Assembly (NCBI RefSeq): GCF_000744095.1 | Contig: NZ_JQLI01000008.1 | Location: 496,001-560,000, forward strand | Reading direction: 5' to 3' | Origin: Cupriavidus necator A5-1 | GTDB taxonomy: Bacteria > Pseudomonadota > Gammaproteobacteria > Burkholderiales > Burkholderiaceae | DNA: 64,000 nt | Translations under genes and position numbers: made by a program | The notes under the pieces: generated by a model | Seen by the model: the letters and a program-made list of their open reading frames with translations, nothing else | Told to the model about the DNA's origin: nothing | Database searches by the model: none | Shown: positions 33,302 through 42,676 of the stretch, one piece after another | How the letters are laid out: each line of letters begins with the position of its first letter | How positions within the stretch are numbered: position 1 is the stretch's first letter

Positions 33302-34168
33302 TCAGGCCGGCAGGGCCGCCAGGTCAATGCTGCCTTCGAACACAGTGGTCGCCGGCCCGGTCATGCGCACCGGCTCCGTGCCGCCATCCCAGGCGATGGT
33401 CAGTTCGCCGCCGTGGGTGTGCACCCGCACCGGCGAGTCCAGCAGTCCGCGCCGGATGCCGGCCACCACCGCCGCGCAGGCGCCGGTGCCGCAGGCCAGC
33501 GTCTCGCCGGCGCCGCGCTCGTAGACGCGCAGGCGGATGGTGTGGCGGTCTTCCACCTGCATGAAGCCGGCATTGACACGATTGGGGAAGGCAGGATGGT
33601 GTTCGATCACCGGGCCGTCCTGCAGCACCGGGAAGTTTTCCACATCGTCCACCACCTGCACTGCGTGCGGGTTGCCCATCGACACGGCCGAGATCCATTC
33701 GGTGCGGCCGTTGACTTCCAGTCCGTAGAGCGTGTCGGCGCCTTCCATGTGGGTCGGCAGCCCTTCGGCGCGGAACGGCACGCGCGCCGGTTCCAGCTCG
33801 GGCGCGCCCATGTCGACCGTGACCTGGCCGTCGTCCTGCAGCGTCAGCGTAATCACGCCGTTCATCACCTCCACGCGCACCGAGCGCTTGTCGGTCATGC
33901 CCTTGTCGGTGACAAAGCGCACGAAGCAGCGCGCGCCGTTGCCGCAGTGCTCGACCTCGCTGCCGTCGGCATTGAAGATACGGTAGCGGAAGTCGACATC
34001 CGCGCGCGAGGGCTTCTCGACCACCAGCATCTGGTCGGCGCCCACGCCGAAGTGCCGGCTGGCGAGCGCGCGCCACTGCGCGGGGGTCAGGTCGATCTGC
34101 TGGCCGATGCCGTCGAGCACGACAAAGTCGTTGCCGGCGCCATGCATCTTGGTGAACTGGAGTTTCAT
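33302..34168 (-). CDS. dapF: Diaminopimelate epimerase DapF
   Basis: 288 residues. The two catalytic cysteines are C75 (EHCGNGARC) and C226 (LACGTGAC). The N-terminus KMHGAGNDFVVLD is diagnostic. It interconverts LL- and meso-diaminopimelate for lysine and peptidoglycan. The frame is open upstream into an IS remnant, but the start is clear from the family. The remnant sits 83 bases upstream and probably separates dapF from a former operon with the lpxL-like genes. Confidence 0.96.
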   Translation of the reverse strand: MKLQFTKMHGAGNDFVVLDGIGQQIDLTPAQWRALASRHFGVGADQMLVVEKPSRADVDFRYRIFNADGSEVEHCGNGARCFVRFVTDKGMTDKRSVRVEVMNGVITLTLQDDGQVTVDMGAPELEPARVPFRAEGLPTHMEGADTLYGLEVNGRTEWISAVSMGNPHAVQVVDDVENFPVLQDGPVIEHHPAFPNRVNAGFMQVEDRHTIRLRVYERGAGETLACGTGACAAVVAGIRRGLLDSPVRVHTHGGELTIAWDGGTEPVRMTGPATTVFEGSIDLAALPA

Positions 34169-34250
34169 GGTGGGGATTGTAGCCGTGGGGCGCAGGATGT
34201 GCCGGGTGTGCTGGCGCGCTCCTGAGAAACCAAACTGAAGGCGGCCGGGT

Positions 34251-34480
34251 TCAGGCGGCCACCTCCACCGGATTGAGCTGGAAGCCCAGCGCGGCGGCGT
34301 GGCGTTTGAGCGCGGCGATGCTGCGCTGGCGCGTTCTTCGTAGCGCTGCTGCCCCTGGTCGACGAAGGTCTCGCCGCGCGTGAGCATGAAGTACACCATT
34401 CGCGCCAGCTTGTGGGCGACCGCCGTGTTGGCGCGGGGCTTGTCCAGGCAGCGCCATAGGAAGCGTCGAATTCGACTCGA
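34251..34480 (-). pseudogene. Remnant of a transposase C-terminus (IS110-like), frameshifted
   Basis: On the minus strand one frame reads LDKPRANTAVAHKLARMVYF, then a GETFVDQGQQRYEE segment. After an indel near 34335 a second frame continues as RQRSIAALKRHAAALGFQLN and ends at 34251. Together they resemble the C-terminal end of an IS110-type transposase (family by recollection). No N-terminal or catalytic part and no inverted repeats are visible. The rest of the 517-base gap (34169-34685) contains nothing else I can support. Confidence 0.6.
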
Positions 34481-34685
34481 TCTCTCAAACGGGATGCGGC
34501 TCGCGCCGCTCACCACTGTCGCCGACGATTCCAGGACCAGGCTCAGTAGCGGGCTCACACCGTGACGTCCGATAGCGCCACGGGCTCGCACCAATGGGCT
34601 GTCGGTCATCTCGGCGCTGCCGTTCCTTTTATAGGGCAGAACCGTTTCTTCGCGAACGCCGGGCACAGGCATGGGCTTGGGAAGC

Positions 34686-35579
34686 TCAGTAGATCTCGGG
34701 CTCGCCTGGCAGGCGGTGCTTGAAGCGCTTGTGCACCCAGTAGTACTCGGGCACGCGCGGGCGGATGCAGTCCTCGAAGAAGGCGTTCATGCGGCGCGTG
34801 TCGTCAGTGACGCTTTCGCCGGGGTATGCCTCCCACGCGGGCAGGATGCGCAGCACGTAGCCCTGGTAGTCGGGCAGCATCGCGGTATAGATCGGCACCA
34901 CCTTGGCCCCGGTCAGCCGCGCCAGCCGCGACACCGAGGTCAGCGTCAGCGCCTGCACGCCGAAGAACGGCACGAACTCCGAATCGCGCTCGCCGAAGTC
35001 CATGTCGGCGATCAGTTGCAGCGCCTCGCCCTTCTTCAGGCAGCGCAGGATGTCGCGCGCGCTGTCATTGCGCGCAATCATGTTGGCGCCGAAGCGCCCG
35101 CGCGCGTGCTTCAGGAAGCCGTCGAACAGGGAGTTCTTCTGCTTGGTATAGAGCGATGCGCCGGAGCGCCCCACGTGCTCGCGCAGGTGGATGGTCAGCC
35201 GGATCGCGCCGGCTTCCACGCCCGAGAGGTGCAGCGTCACCAGGATATGGGGGGTGCCGTCCAGGGCCACGAGGTCGGCCTGGTCGTCGATCTGCACCCA
35301 GCGGCGCATCTGCACCTCGTTACCGGTCCAGAAGATGCCGCGCTCGGCAAAGCTGCGGAACAGGATGCGAAAGCTTTCGCGCGACAGCGCGTCGATTTCG
35401 GCCTCGGTCTTGTCCGGGAAGCACAGGCGCAGGTTGGCCTGCACCACGCGCCGGCGGCTGCTCGGGAATAGGTACAGCAGCCTGCCCAGTGCTTCGCCGA
35501 AGCGGGCAACGAACGGATATGGCAGTTTGCCCAGCACCGTCAACAGGCCGATGCCGAGCCAGGTGAACACGCGGCTCAT
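34686..35579 (-). CDS. LpxL/HtrB-family lipid A acyltransferase
   Basis: 297 residues with one N-terminal membrane segment. The acyltransferase motif H-x4-E is H117-E122 (TLHLSGVE), followed by ADMDFG and VPFFG. It would add a secondary acyl chain to Kdo-lipid A at the inner membrane. The start overlaps the stop of the next gene upstream by 4 bases (ATGA), so the two paralogues are coupled. Which position or chain each one handles cannot be told. Confidence 0.88.
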   Translation of the reverse strand: MSRVFTWLGIGLLTVLGKLPYPFVARFGEALGRLLYLFPSSRRRVVQANLRLCFPDKTEAEIDALSRESFRILFRSFAERGIFWTGNEVQMRRWVQIDDQADLVALDGTPHILVTLHLSGVEAGAIRLTIHLREHVGRSGASLYTKQKNSLFDGFLKHARGRFGANMIARNDSARDILRCLKKGEALQLIADMDFGERDSEFVPFFGVQALTLTSVSRLARLTGAKVVPIYTAMLPDYQGYVLRILPAWEAYPGESVTDDTRRMNAFFEDCIRPRVPEYYWVHKRFKHRLPGEPEIY

Positions 35580-36478
35580 GAAAGGGATGGATCAGTGGTC
35601 GTCTTGGTCGCGGTGCTGGTTGTGTAGTCAGGCGGCAGTTCGGCCCCGGCCGGATGCTTGTAGCGGTTGTAGCCCCACAGGTACTGCGTGGGCGCCATGG
35701 CCACCAGTTGCTCGATATTGCGGTTGATCACGGCGGCGGCCTCAGTCGGATCCGCGGGCAGCAGGCCGCCGTCGTTGAGCACGCGGAAATGGCCGCGGTA
35801 GCCGGCGCCGCGCGGCAGCCGCTCGGCGAACACCGCCACCACCGGCGCCTGGGTCAGCTGTTGCAGCCGGTGCACCAGCGCCATGGTGTAGGCCGGCTTG
35901 CCGAAAAATGGCGCCCAGTTGCCCTCGCCGCCGGTCGGCACCTGGTCGGGCAGGATGCCCACCGCCTGGCCGCGCTTGAGGGCCTTGACCAGCATGCGCA
36001 CCCCGCGCGGCGTGGCCGGCGCCATATGCATGTTGGGGCGGGTGCGCATCTTTTCGATCCAGTCGCGCAGCCAGGGCTGGTGCGGCGGCTTGAACAATGC
36101 GGTGACCGGGCGCAGCAATGCGTGGGACTGCGGCAGCACTTCAAAGCAGCCCAGGTGCGGGGTCAGGATGATGATGCCTTTGCCGCGCGCTTGCAGCGCC
36201 TCCAGGGCCGGCCACATGTCGTCGTCAAAGCCGTACAGCTTCGCGCCGATCTTGCGGCGGCTCCAGAAGTAGGGCATCTCGACGATCATGCGCCCCGCCG
36301 AGCGGGCGGCTTCGTCGATCATCGCGTCGGTGGCGTCGGGAAACGCCAGGCGGAAGTTTTCCCTGAGGCGCTGGCGGTAGCGGCCGGGCAGGCGCCCCGC
36401 CAGAAGACCGAGTGCGCCGCCCACGGCTTGCAGCAGGCGCAGGGGAAGGCGGGAGATCAGCCAGAAAAGAAAGGTCAT
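35576..36478 (-). CDS. LpxL/HtrB-family lipid A acyltransferase (paralogue)
   Basis: 300 residues. One N-terminal membrane segment, H-x4-E as H108-E113 (TPHLGCFE), then ILPDQVPTGGEG and APFFGKPAYTM. It is similar in layout to its downstream neighbour, with which it overlaps by 4 bases. The C-terminus is Thr/Ser-rich (TTSTATKTTTDPSLS). It is divergent from metK across 321 bases. Confidence 0.88.
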   Translation of the reverse strand: MTFLFWLISRLPLRLLQAVGGALGLLAGRLPGRYRQRLRENFRLAFPDATDAMIDEAARSAGRMIVEMPYFWSRRKIGAKLYGFDDDMWPALEALQARGKGIIILTPHLGCFEVLPQSHALLRPVTALFKPPHQPWLRDWIEKMRTRPNMHMAPATPRGVRMLVKALKRGQAVGILPDQVPTGGEGNWAPFFGKPAYTMALVHRLQQLTQAPVVAVFAERLPRGAGYRGHFRVLNDGGLLPADPTEAAAVINRNIEQLVAMAPTQYLWGYNRYKHPAGAELPPDYTTSTATKTTTDPSLS

Positions 36479-36659
36479 CAGGCGCGAAAAGGAAGCCTGT
36501 GCCGGGTCTGCGCCGGGGAACAGACGGGAAAACAGGCGTTTCTTCGAATGCGGTATTCAGTTCCGCGCGCAGCGTGCCGTCATCGGGGGACAAGCACGGG
36601 GCCAGCGGCAAAGTGTTGCTTTGGTCCCGTTGGTGCGCTGCAAGAACCCGGCAGGCGCG

Positions 36660-36743
36660 TATAATAGCGTGTATCGCCGAGTTAACTGACAACTTGCGGG
36701 GCGATGCGGCTCTAACCGGGCTGCTTGAAATACCGCTAAAGCG
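36660..36743 (+). promoter_or_regulatory. SAM-II-type riboswitch and promoter of metK
   Basis: A consensus -10 TATAAT (36660-36665) precedes the RNA. P1 is ATCGCC (36673-36678) / GGCGAT (36700-36705), with a loop that starts GAGTTAACTGAC and ends CTTGCG, like the metX leader. An extra 7-bp hairpin (GCGGCTC / GGGCTGC, 36706-36724) is followed by the pseudoknot strand TTGAAATACCGCTAAAGCG (36725-36743). No T-tract terminator follows, so control is probably translational or uses another mechanism. Confidence 0.75.
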
Positions 36744-36799
36744 TCGCCGCCATGGACCGAACGGGCTGGCACGCAATAGCCAACCTGGAGAATAAGTTC

Positions 36800-37963
<1,164 letters not shown>

Positions 37964-37993
37964 GCGTCGCGCCCCGTCGCGTCCGACACCGGC

Positions 37994-38030
37994 AAACCCC
38001 GCCGGCCCGCCAGGGCCCGCGGGGTTTTTT
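37994..38030 (+). terminator. Intrinsic terminator after metK
   Basis: AACCCCGC / GCGGGGTT with an inner GGCCC/GGGCC stem and six T residues. Confidence 0.88.
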
Positions 38031-38167
38031 CATGTGGGTTTGATCCCGGTCGGTTCCCTGTGTGGCGCCGCCGCCACTGCTGGTCGCAGGGAGTAAAATC
38101 CAGCCATTCCCGACCCGCCGCCGCAGGCGGCCAATCCCCTTGCTGGTGACCGTTCCCAGAGGATGCC

Positions 38168-39112
38168 ATGTCTGAAGCGCCTGTCCTTGCCACTGCCACA
38201 TCGCGGAGCCGCCCCGCTGCCGCCGGCACGCTTAACCTGATCCGCCCGCAGCCTTACACCGACTGGGCGCCGCAGGTCACGGCCGAGGAGCGTGCCACGC
38301 TGCGCCGCGAGCTGGAGCAGGGCGCCGTGCTGTATTTCCCCGACCTCGATTTCCGCTTCGAGCCGGGCGAAGAGCGCTTTCTCGACAGCCGTTATTCCGA
38401 CGGCAAGTCCAAGAACATCAACCTGCGCGCCGACGATACCGCGGTGCGCGGCGCCCAGGGCAGCCCGCAGGACCTGTCGGACCTGTACAAGCTGATCCGC
38501 CGCTACGCCGACAGCAGCGAGGCGCTGGTGAGTACGCTCTTCCCCGAGTACGTGCCGCACATGACGCGCGCCGGCACCTCGCTGCGCCCGAGCGAGATCG
38601 CTGGTCGCCCGGTCAGCTGGCGCAAGGACGACACCCGCCTGCACGTCGATTCCTTCCCGTCCAACCCGATGCTGGGCAAGCGCCTGCTGCGCGTGTTCCA
38701 CAACATCGACCCGGCCGCGCCGCGGGTGTGGCGCGTGGGCGAGCCGTTTGCCGACTTTGCGCGGAAGTTCGTGCCCAAGACGCACGGCATGTGGCCGGGG
38801 CAGGCAGCGCTGATGAAGCTGCTGCATATCACCAAGCGCAAGCGCTCGGAATACGACCACCGCATGCTGCAGCTGCATGATCTGGCCAAGGCTGACCTGG
38901 ACTACCAGGCTAATGTGCCGCAGCAGGAATTCCACTTCCCGCCGGGCTCGACCTGGATTGTGTTCAGCGACCAGCTGCTGCACGCCGCCATGCGCGGGCG
39001 CGCGATGATGGAGCAGACAATCTACCTCGAACCGCAGGCGATCTCCGATCACACCCATTCGCCCGAGGCGGTGCTGTCGCGCATGCTCGGACGGCCGATG
39101 CTGGTGTCCTGA
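38168..39112 (+). CDS. kdoO: Kdo 3-hydroxylase (KdoO family), Fe(II)/2-oxoglutarate dependent
   Basis: 314 residues. The Kdo-hydroxylase family pattern is clear: WRKDDTRLHVDSFPS with the iron ligands H159 and D161, LRVFHNIDP, RVWRVGEPF, and a distal His (H272, LLHAAMRG). The enzyme hydroxylates Kdo of LPS inner core, converting it toward Ko. It was described in Burkholderia and Yersinia. The ribosome site is AGAGGATG. The two lpxL-like genes, which act on the same lipid, lie just beyond metK. Confidence 0.88.
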   Translation: MSEAPVLATATSRSRPAAAGTLNLIRPQPYTDWAPQVTAEERATLRRELEQGAVLYFPDLDFRFEPGEERFLDSRYSDGKSKNINLRADDTAVRGAQGSPQDLSDLYKLIRRYADSSEALVSTLFPEYVPHMTRAGTSLRPSEIAGRPVSWRKDDTRLHVDSFPSNPMLGKRLLRVFHNIDPAAPRVWRVGEPFADFARKFVPKTHGMWPGQAALMKLLHITKRKRSEYDHRMLQLHDLAKADLDYQANVPQQEFHFPPGSTWIVFSDQLLHAAMRGRAMMEQTIYLEPQAISDHTHSPEAVLSRMLGRPMLVS

Positions 39113-39133
39113 TCGGGCGTGATCAACGCCTGA

Positions 39134-40537
39134 TCAACGCATAAGCAGCTTCAGCATCGTCTCGAAGGTCTTGCCGTAGGGCGGCTTGAGGAGGCCGGCG
39201 CCATTCAGCGCCGCCTGGTGGAACACCGGCTTCACCTTGGAAAAGGTGTCGAAGCCCGCCTGACCGTGATAGGCCCCCATGCCGCTGGCACCGACGCCGC
39301 CGAACGGCAGCCCGTCCTGGGCGACGTGGAACAGCGTGTCGTTGACGGTGATGCCGCCGGCAACGGTCTGGCGCATCACATGGCCGATCGCGCCGCGGTC
39401 GCGCTCGAACAGATAAAGTGCCAGCGGGCGCGGGCGCGCATTGATGTAGTCGACCGCTTCATCCAGCGTGCGGTACGTCACCACCGGCAGCACCGGCCCG
39501 AAGATCTCCTCGCGCATCGCCGTCACGCCCTCGGGCGCATCCAGCAGCAGCACCGGCGGCAGGCGGCGTGCCTGCGCGTCGGGTTGCGCGTCCGAGAGCG
39601 GCACCACGGTTGCGCCCTGCGCCGCCGCTTCGTCGATGAGCCCCGCGAGCCGCGCAAAGTGGCGCGGGCTGATGATGCTGGTGTAATCCGGGTTGCGTGC
39701 CAGGTCGGGATAGAGCCGGTTCACGCACTGGCGCGCGGCTTGCACCAGGCCATCGCGCAGGTCTTCCGGCACCAGCACATAGTCCGGCGCGATGCAGGTC
39801 TGGCCCGCGTTCATCAGCTTGCCCACCAGGATGCGCTCGACCGCACGCGCCAGGTCCGCGCCGGCGCCGACGATGGCCGGCGACTTGCCGCCCAGCTCCA
39901 GCGTCACCGGCGTCAGGTTGGCGGCCGCCGCGCGCATCACATGATGGCCGACCGCGGTCGAGCCGGTGAACAGCAGGTGGTCGAAGGGCAGCGCGGTAAA
40001 GGCGCTGGCGACCTCGGCATCGCCATTGACCACCACGATCTCGTCCGGCGCGAATTCCTGCTGCACCAGTTGCGCAAACAGCGCCGCGAAGCGCGGTGTG
40101 TATTCCGACAGCTTTACCATCGCGCGGTTGCCCGCGGCCAGCGCGCCCGCCAGCGGCCCCACCGTCAGGTACAGCGGATAGTTCCAGGGCACCACGATGC
40201 CCACCACTCCCAGCGGCTGCGGCACCAGGCGCGAGCGGCCCGGACGGAACCAGAAGCCGGTGGCGGCGCGGCGCACGCGCATCCAGCGCTTGCCGTGGCG
40301 CAGTGCATCATCGATGGCGCCCACGCTCGGGAACACTTCCAGCAGCGCGGTTTCCTGCCGCGGCCGGTTGGTAAAGTCTTCATGGATCGCGGCGGCAATG
40401 GCGGCGTGGTTTTCGGTCACCAGGCGCCGCAGCCGCCGCAGGCGGTCGGCGCGCACGGTCCAGGCCGGCAGCTGGTCACGCCGCGACGCGGCGTGCATCG
40501 CGCCAAAGACGGACGACAGGTCGGGAACTTCTCGCAT
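39134..40537 (-). CDS. Aldehyde dehydrogenase (coniferyl aldehyde dehydrogenase type)
   Basis: 467 residues from the ATG at 40537, with AGGAG upstream. NAD-binding region VVPWNYPLYLTVGPL, catalytic Glu in LELGGKSP, catalytic Cys in NAGQTCIAPDY, and C-terminal FGGVGASGMGAYHG. This arrangement, without the usual C-terminal extension, is typical of the CalB/ALDH3-like group. It oxidises aldehydes to acids. It is divergent from a GMC alcohol oxidoreductase, so the pair may oxidise an alcohol to an acid in two steps. Confidence 0.9.
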   Translation of the reverse strand: MREVPDLSSVFGAMHAASRRDQLPAWTVRADRLRRLRRLVTENHAAIAAAIHEDFTNRPRQETALLEVFPSVGAIDDALRHGKRWMRVRRAATGFWFRPGRSRLVPQPLGVVGIVVPWNYPLYLTVGPLAGALAAGNRAMVKLSEYTPRFAALFAQLVQQEFAPDEIVVVNGDAEVASAFTALPFDHLLFTGSTAVGHHVMRAAAANLTPVTLELGGKSPAIVGAGADLARAVERILVGKLMNAGQTCIAPDYVLVPEDLRDGLVQAARQCVNRLYPDLARNPDYTSIISPRHFARLAGLIDEAAAQGATVVPLSDAQPDAQARRLPPVLLLDAPEGVTAMREEIFGPVLPVVTYRTLDEAVDYINARPRPLALYLFERDRGAIGHVMRQTVAGGITVNDTLFHVAQDGLPFGGVGASGMGAYHGQAGFDTFSKVKPVFHQAALNGAGLLKPPYGKTFETMLKLLMR

Positions 40538-40911
40538 CGCTGCGCTCCTGGGAAATCGGTGTTCGGGGAATGGAAACGGATCGGAAGCGGATCGCGGCAG
40601 CCGGCCAGGCAGGCGCTCGCGCCTTTGGCTGCGCAATTGATGCGATCCGGGATCCGATCCGCATGCGCCCGCGCAAGATAAGGTAGCGCGCCAGCCGTGG
40701 CAATGGAAGTTTGCCACCGGACGGGCGATTCAAACGGCCGTCTGCATCGCGCCGCGGGTCATCCCTACTGTCCTTCTCCACCCCTGCGGCCAGCGTCTAC
40801 ACTGAATCTCACGGCTTGCCATCCGCTGGACGGACAGGGCGCGCGCGGCCGGTCAGTCCGGCCCCGCCCAGCTCACGCATGCGCGCCGCCTGCGGACTCG
40901 CGGGGAGACAG
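40538..40911. other. Divergent intergenic region between ALDH and GMC genes
   Basis: 374 bases without a gene. It contains several GATCC-rich, partly inverted repeats around 40636-40662 (GCGATCC, GGATCCGATCCGC) that could be an operator, and a -10-like TACACT at 40798-40803 for the GMC gene. None is decisive. Confidence 0.35.
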
Positions 40912-42591
40912 ATGGAAACCACCTATGACTTCGTCATCGTCGGCGCGGGCTCGGCGGGCTGCGCGCTGGCCGGACGGCTCGCCGACAGCGGCGACGACAC
41001 CATTGCCCTCCTCGAGGCCGGGCACCACGATCACCATGTGCTGGTACGAACACCCGCCGCGGCTGCCGCGATGCTGCCGCGCGCCGGCGCGCGCAACTAT
41101 GCCTACCAGACCGTGCCGCAGCCCGGCCTGAACGGCCGCCGCGGCTACCAGCCGCGTGGGCGCGGGCTGGGTGGCACGTCGTCGATCAACGCCATGATCT
41201 ACACGCGCGGCCGGCCCGCCGACTATGACGCGTGGGCCGACGCCGGCTGCGACGGTTGGTCATGGGACGACGTGCTGCCGTATTTCCGCCGGGCCGAATG
41301 CAACGAGCGCCTGGCCGGCAGCGACGACGACCCGCTGCATGGCGGCAACGGCCCGCTGCACGTATCCGACCTGCGCAGCCCCAATCCCTTCGGCGAACGC
41401 TTTATCGAAGCCGCGCAGCAGGCCGGCTTCCCGCGCAACGACGACTTCAACGGCGAAGAGCAGGAGGGCGTGGGCTGGTACCAGGTCACCCAGCACGCGG
41501 GCGAGCGCTGGAACGCGGCGCGCGCCTACCTGCACGGCGGCAACGTGCGCGACAAGGCCTGCAACGGCGGCCGCGCGCGGCTGCATGTGCTGACCGGCAC
41601 GCAGGCATTGCGCATCGTGTTCGAAGGCCGCCATGCGGCCGGCGTGCTGGTCGCGCGCGACGGTCGCCAGCACTTGCTGCGCGCACGCCGCGACGTGATC
41701 GTCTGCGCCGGCACGTTCGGCTCGCCGCAATTGCTGATGGCGTCGGGCGTCGGCCCCGCGGCGCAGCTGCGCGAACTCGGCATCGGCGTCGTGCACGACC
41801 TGCCCGGCGTGGGCGCCAACCTGCAGGACCATCTCGACGTCATCCTACACAAGCGCGTGGCCGCGCCCGAACTGTTCGGCGTGTCCTTCGGCGGGCTGGC
41901 GCGGCTGTTCTCGGAAATGCTGCGCTACCGGCGCGAGCGCACCGGCATGCTGTCGAGCAATTTCGCCGAGGCGGGCGGCTTCCTGCGCAGCCGCCCAGAC
42001 CTGCCCGAGCCCGATCTGCAGCTGCATTTCGTGGTCGGCATGGCCGACGACCACATGCGCAAGCTCAATCGCGGCCACGGCTACTCCTGCCACGTCTGCG
42101 TGCTGCGCCCCCGCAGCCGCGGCGAGGTGCGCTTGGCATCGGGCGATATCCGGCGCGCGCCATTGATCGACCCGCGCTACCTGAGCGATGTGCGCGACCT
42201 CGACGACATGGTGGCCGGCGTGCGCATCGTGCGCAGGATCTTCGCGCAGCCGCAGCTGGCGTGCTTCGGCGGACGCGAACTGTATTCCGCCCACCTGCGT
42301 GCCGACGGCAGCGACGACGCCGACGTGCGCGAGATGGTCCGCGAACATGCCGATACCATCTACCACCCGGTGGGTACCTGCCGCATGGGCATGGACGCGA
42401 TGGCGGTGGTCGACCCGCAGCTGCGCGTGCGCGGCGTGGAGGGCTTGCGCGTGGTCGATGCCTCGATCATGCCGACGCTGATTGGTGGCAATACCAATGC
42501 GCCGGCGATCATGATCGGCGAGCGCGCGCACGATTTGATCCGCTTTGCGCCGCGGGTGATGCTGCGCGTGCTGGAGTCGATGGAGGCTTAA
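40912..42591 (+). CDS. GMC-family FAD alcohol oxidoreductase (choline/alcohol dehydrogenase-like)
   Basis: 559 residues with GGGGAGACAG before the ATG. The FAD dinucleotide site is GAGSAGC (11-17). GMC signature 1 is GRGLGGTSSINAMIYTRG and signature 2 is GTFGSPQLLMASGVGP. Catalytic His is in YHPVGTCRMG (about 484) and the Asn/His pair partner in GGNTNAPA (about 526). It oxidises primary alcohols (AlkJ/BetA/PEG dehydrogenase group). The stop codon is the first TAA of a 9-bp tandem repeat. Confidence 0.92.
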   Translation: METTYDFVIVGAGSAGCALAGRLADSGDDTIALLEAGHHDHHVLVRTPAAAAAMLPRAGARNYAYQTVPQPGLNGRRGYQPRGRGLGGTSSINAMIYTRGRPADYDAWADAGCDGWSWDDVLPYFRRAECNERLAGSDDDPLHGGNGPLHVSDLRSPNPFGERFIEAAQQAGFPRNDDFNGEEQEGVGWYQVTQHAGERWNAARAYLHGGNVRDKACNGGRARLHVLTGTQALRIVFEGRHAAGVLVARDGRQHLLRARRDVIVCAGTFGSPQLLMASGVGPAAQLRELGIGVVHDLPGVGANLQDHLDVILHKRVAAPELFGVSFGGLARLFSEMLRYRRERTGMLSSNFAEAGGFLRSRPDLPEPDLQLHFVVGMADDHMRKLNRGHGYSCHVCVLRPRSRGEVRLASGDIRRAPLIDPRYLSDVRDLDDMVAGVRIVRRIFAQPQLACFGGRELYSAHLRADGSDDADVREMVREHADTIYHPVGTCRMGMDAMAVVDPQLRVRGVEGLRVVDASIMPTLIGGNTNAPAIMIGERAHDLIRFAPRVMLRVLESMEA

Positions 42592-42660
42592 GGGCGGTAA
42601 GGGCGGTAAGGGCGGTAAGGGCGGTAAGGGCGGTAAGGGCGGTAAGGGCGGTAAGGGCGG
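42589..42660 (+). repeat. 9-bp tandem repeat, eight copies of TAAGGGCGG
   Basis: Eight perfect head-to-tail copies with no interruption. The first TAA is the stop codon of the GMC gene. The array ends 16 bases before the convergent acyl-CoA dehydrogenase stop. Such a perfect array should vary in copy number. Confidence 0.97.
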
Positions 42661-42676
42661 AGCAGGGTGCGGTGGG

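Noticed and set aside
34169..34672. dapF extended upstream to a 456-residue protein
   Set aside because: The extra N-terminus is the IS110-like remnant read in frame by chance. DapF begins MKLQFTKMHGAGNDF.
36752..36799. ATG at 36752 as the metK start
   Set aside because: It adds 16 residues foreign to the family and lies close to the riboswitch. The GTG at 36800 has a better ribosome site and gives the standard N-terminus.
42588..42660. Repeat array as a CRISPR or as a repeat protein (YRP repeats on the minus strand)
   Set aside because: Units are 9 bp with no spacers, and the minus-strand frame is not a gene: the AidB-like gene occupies the other frame.
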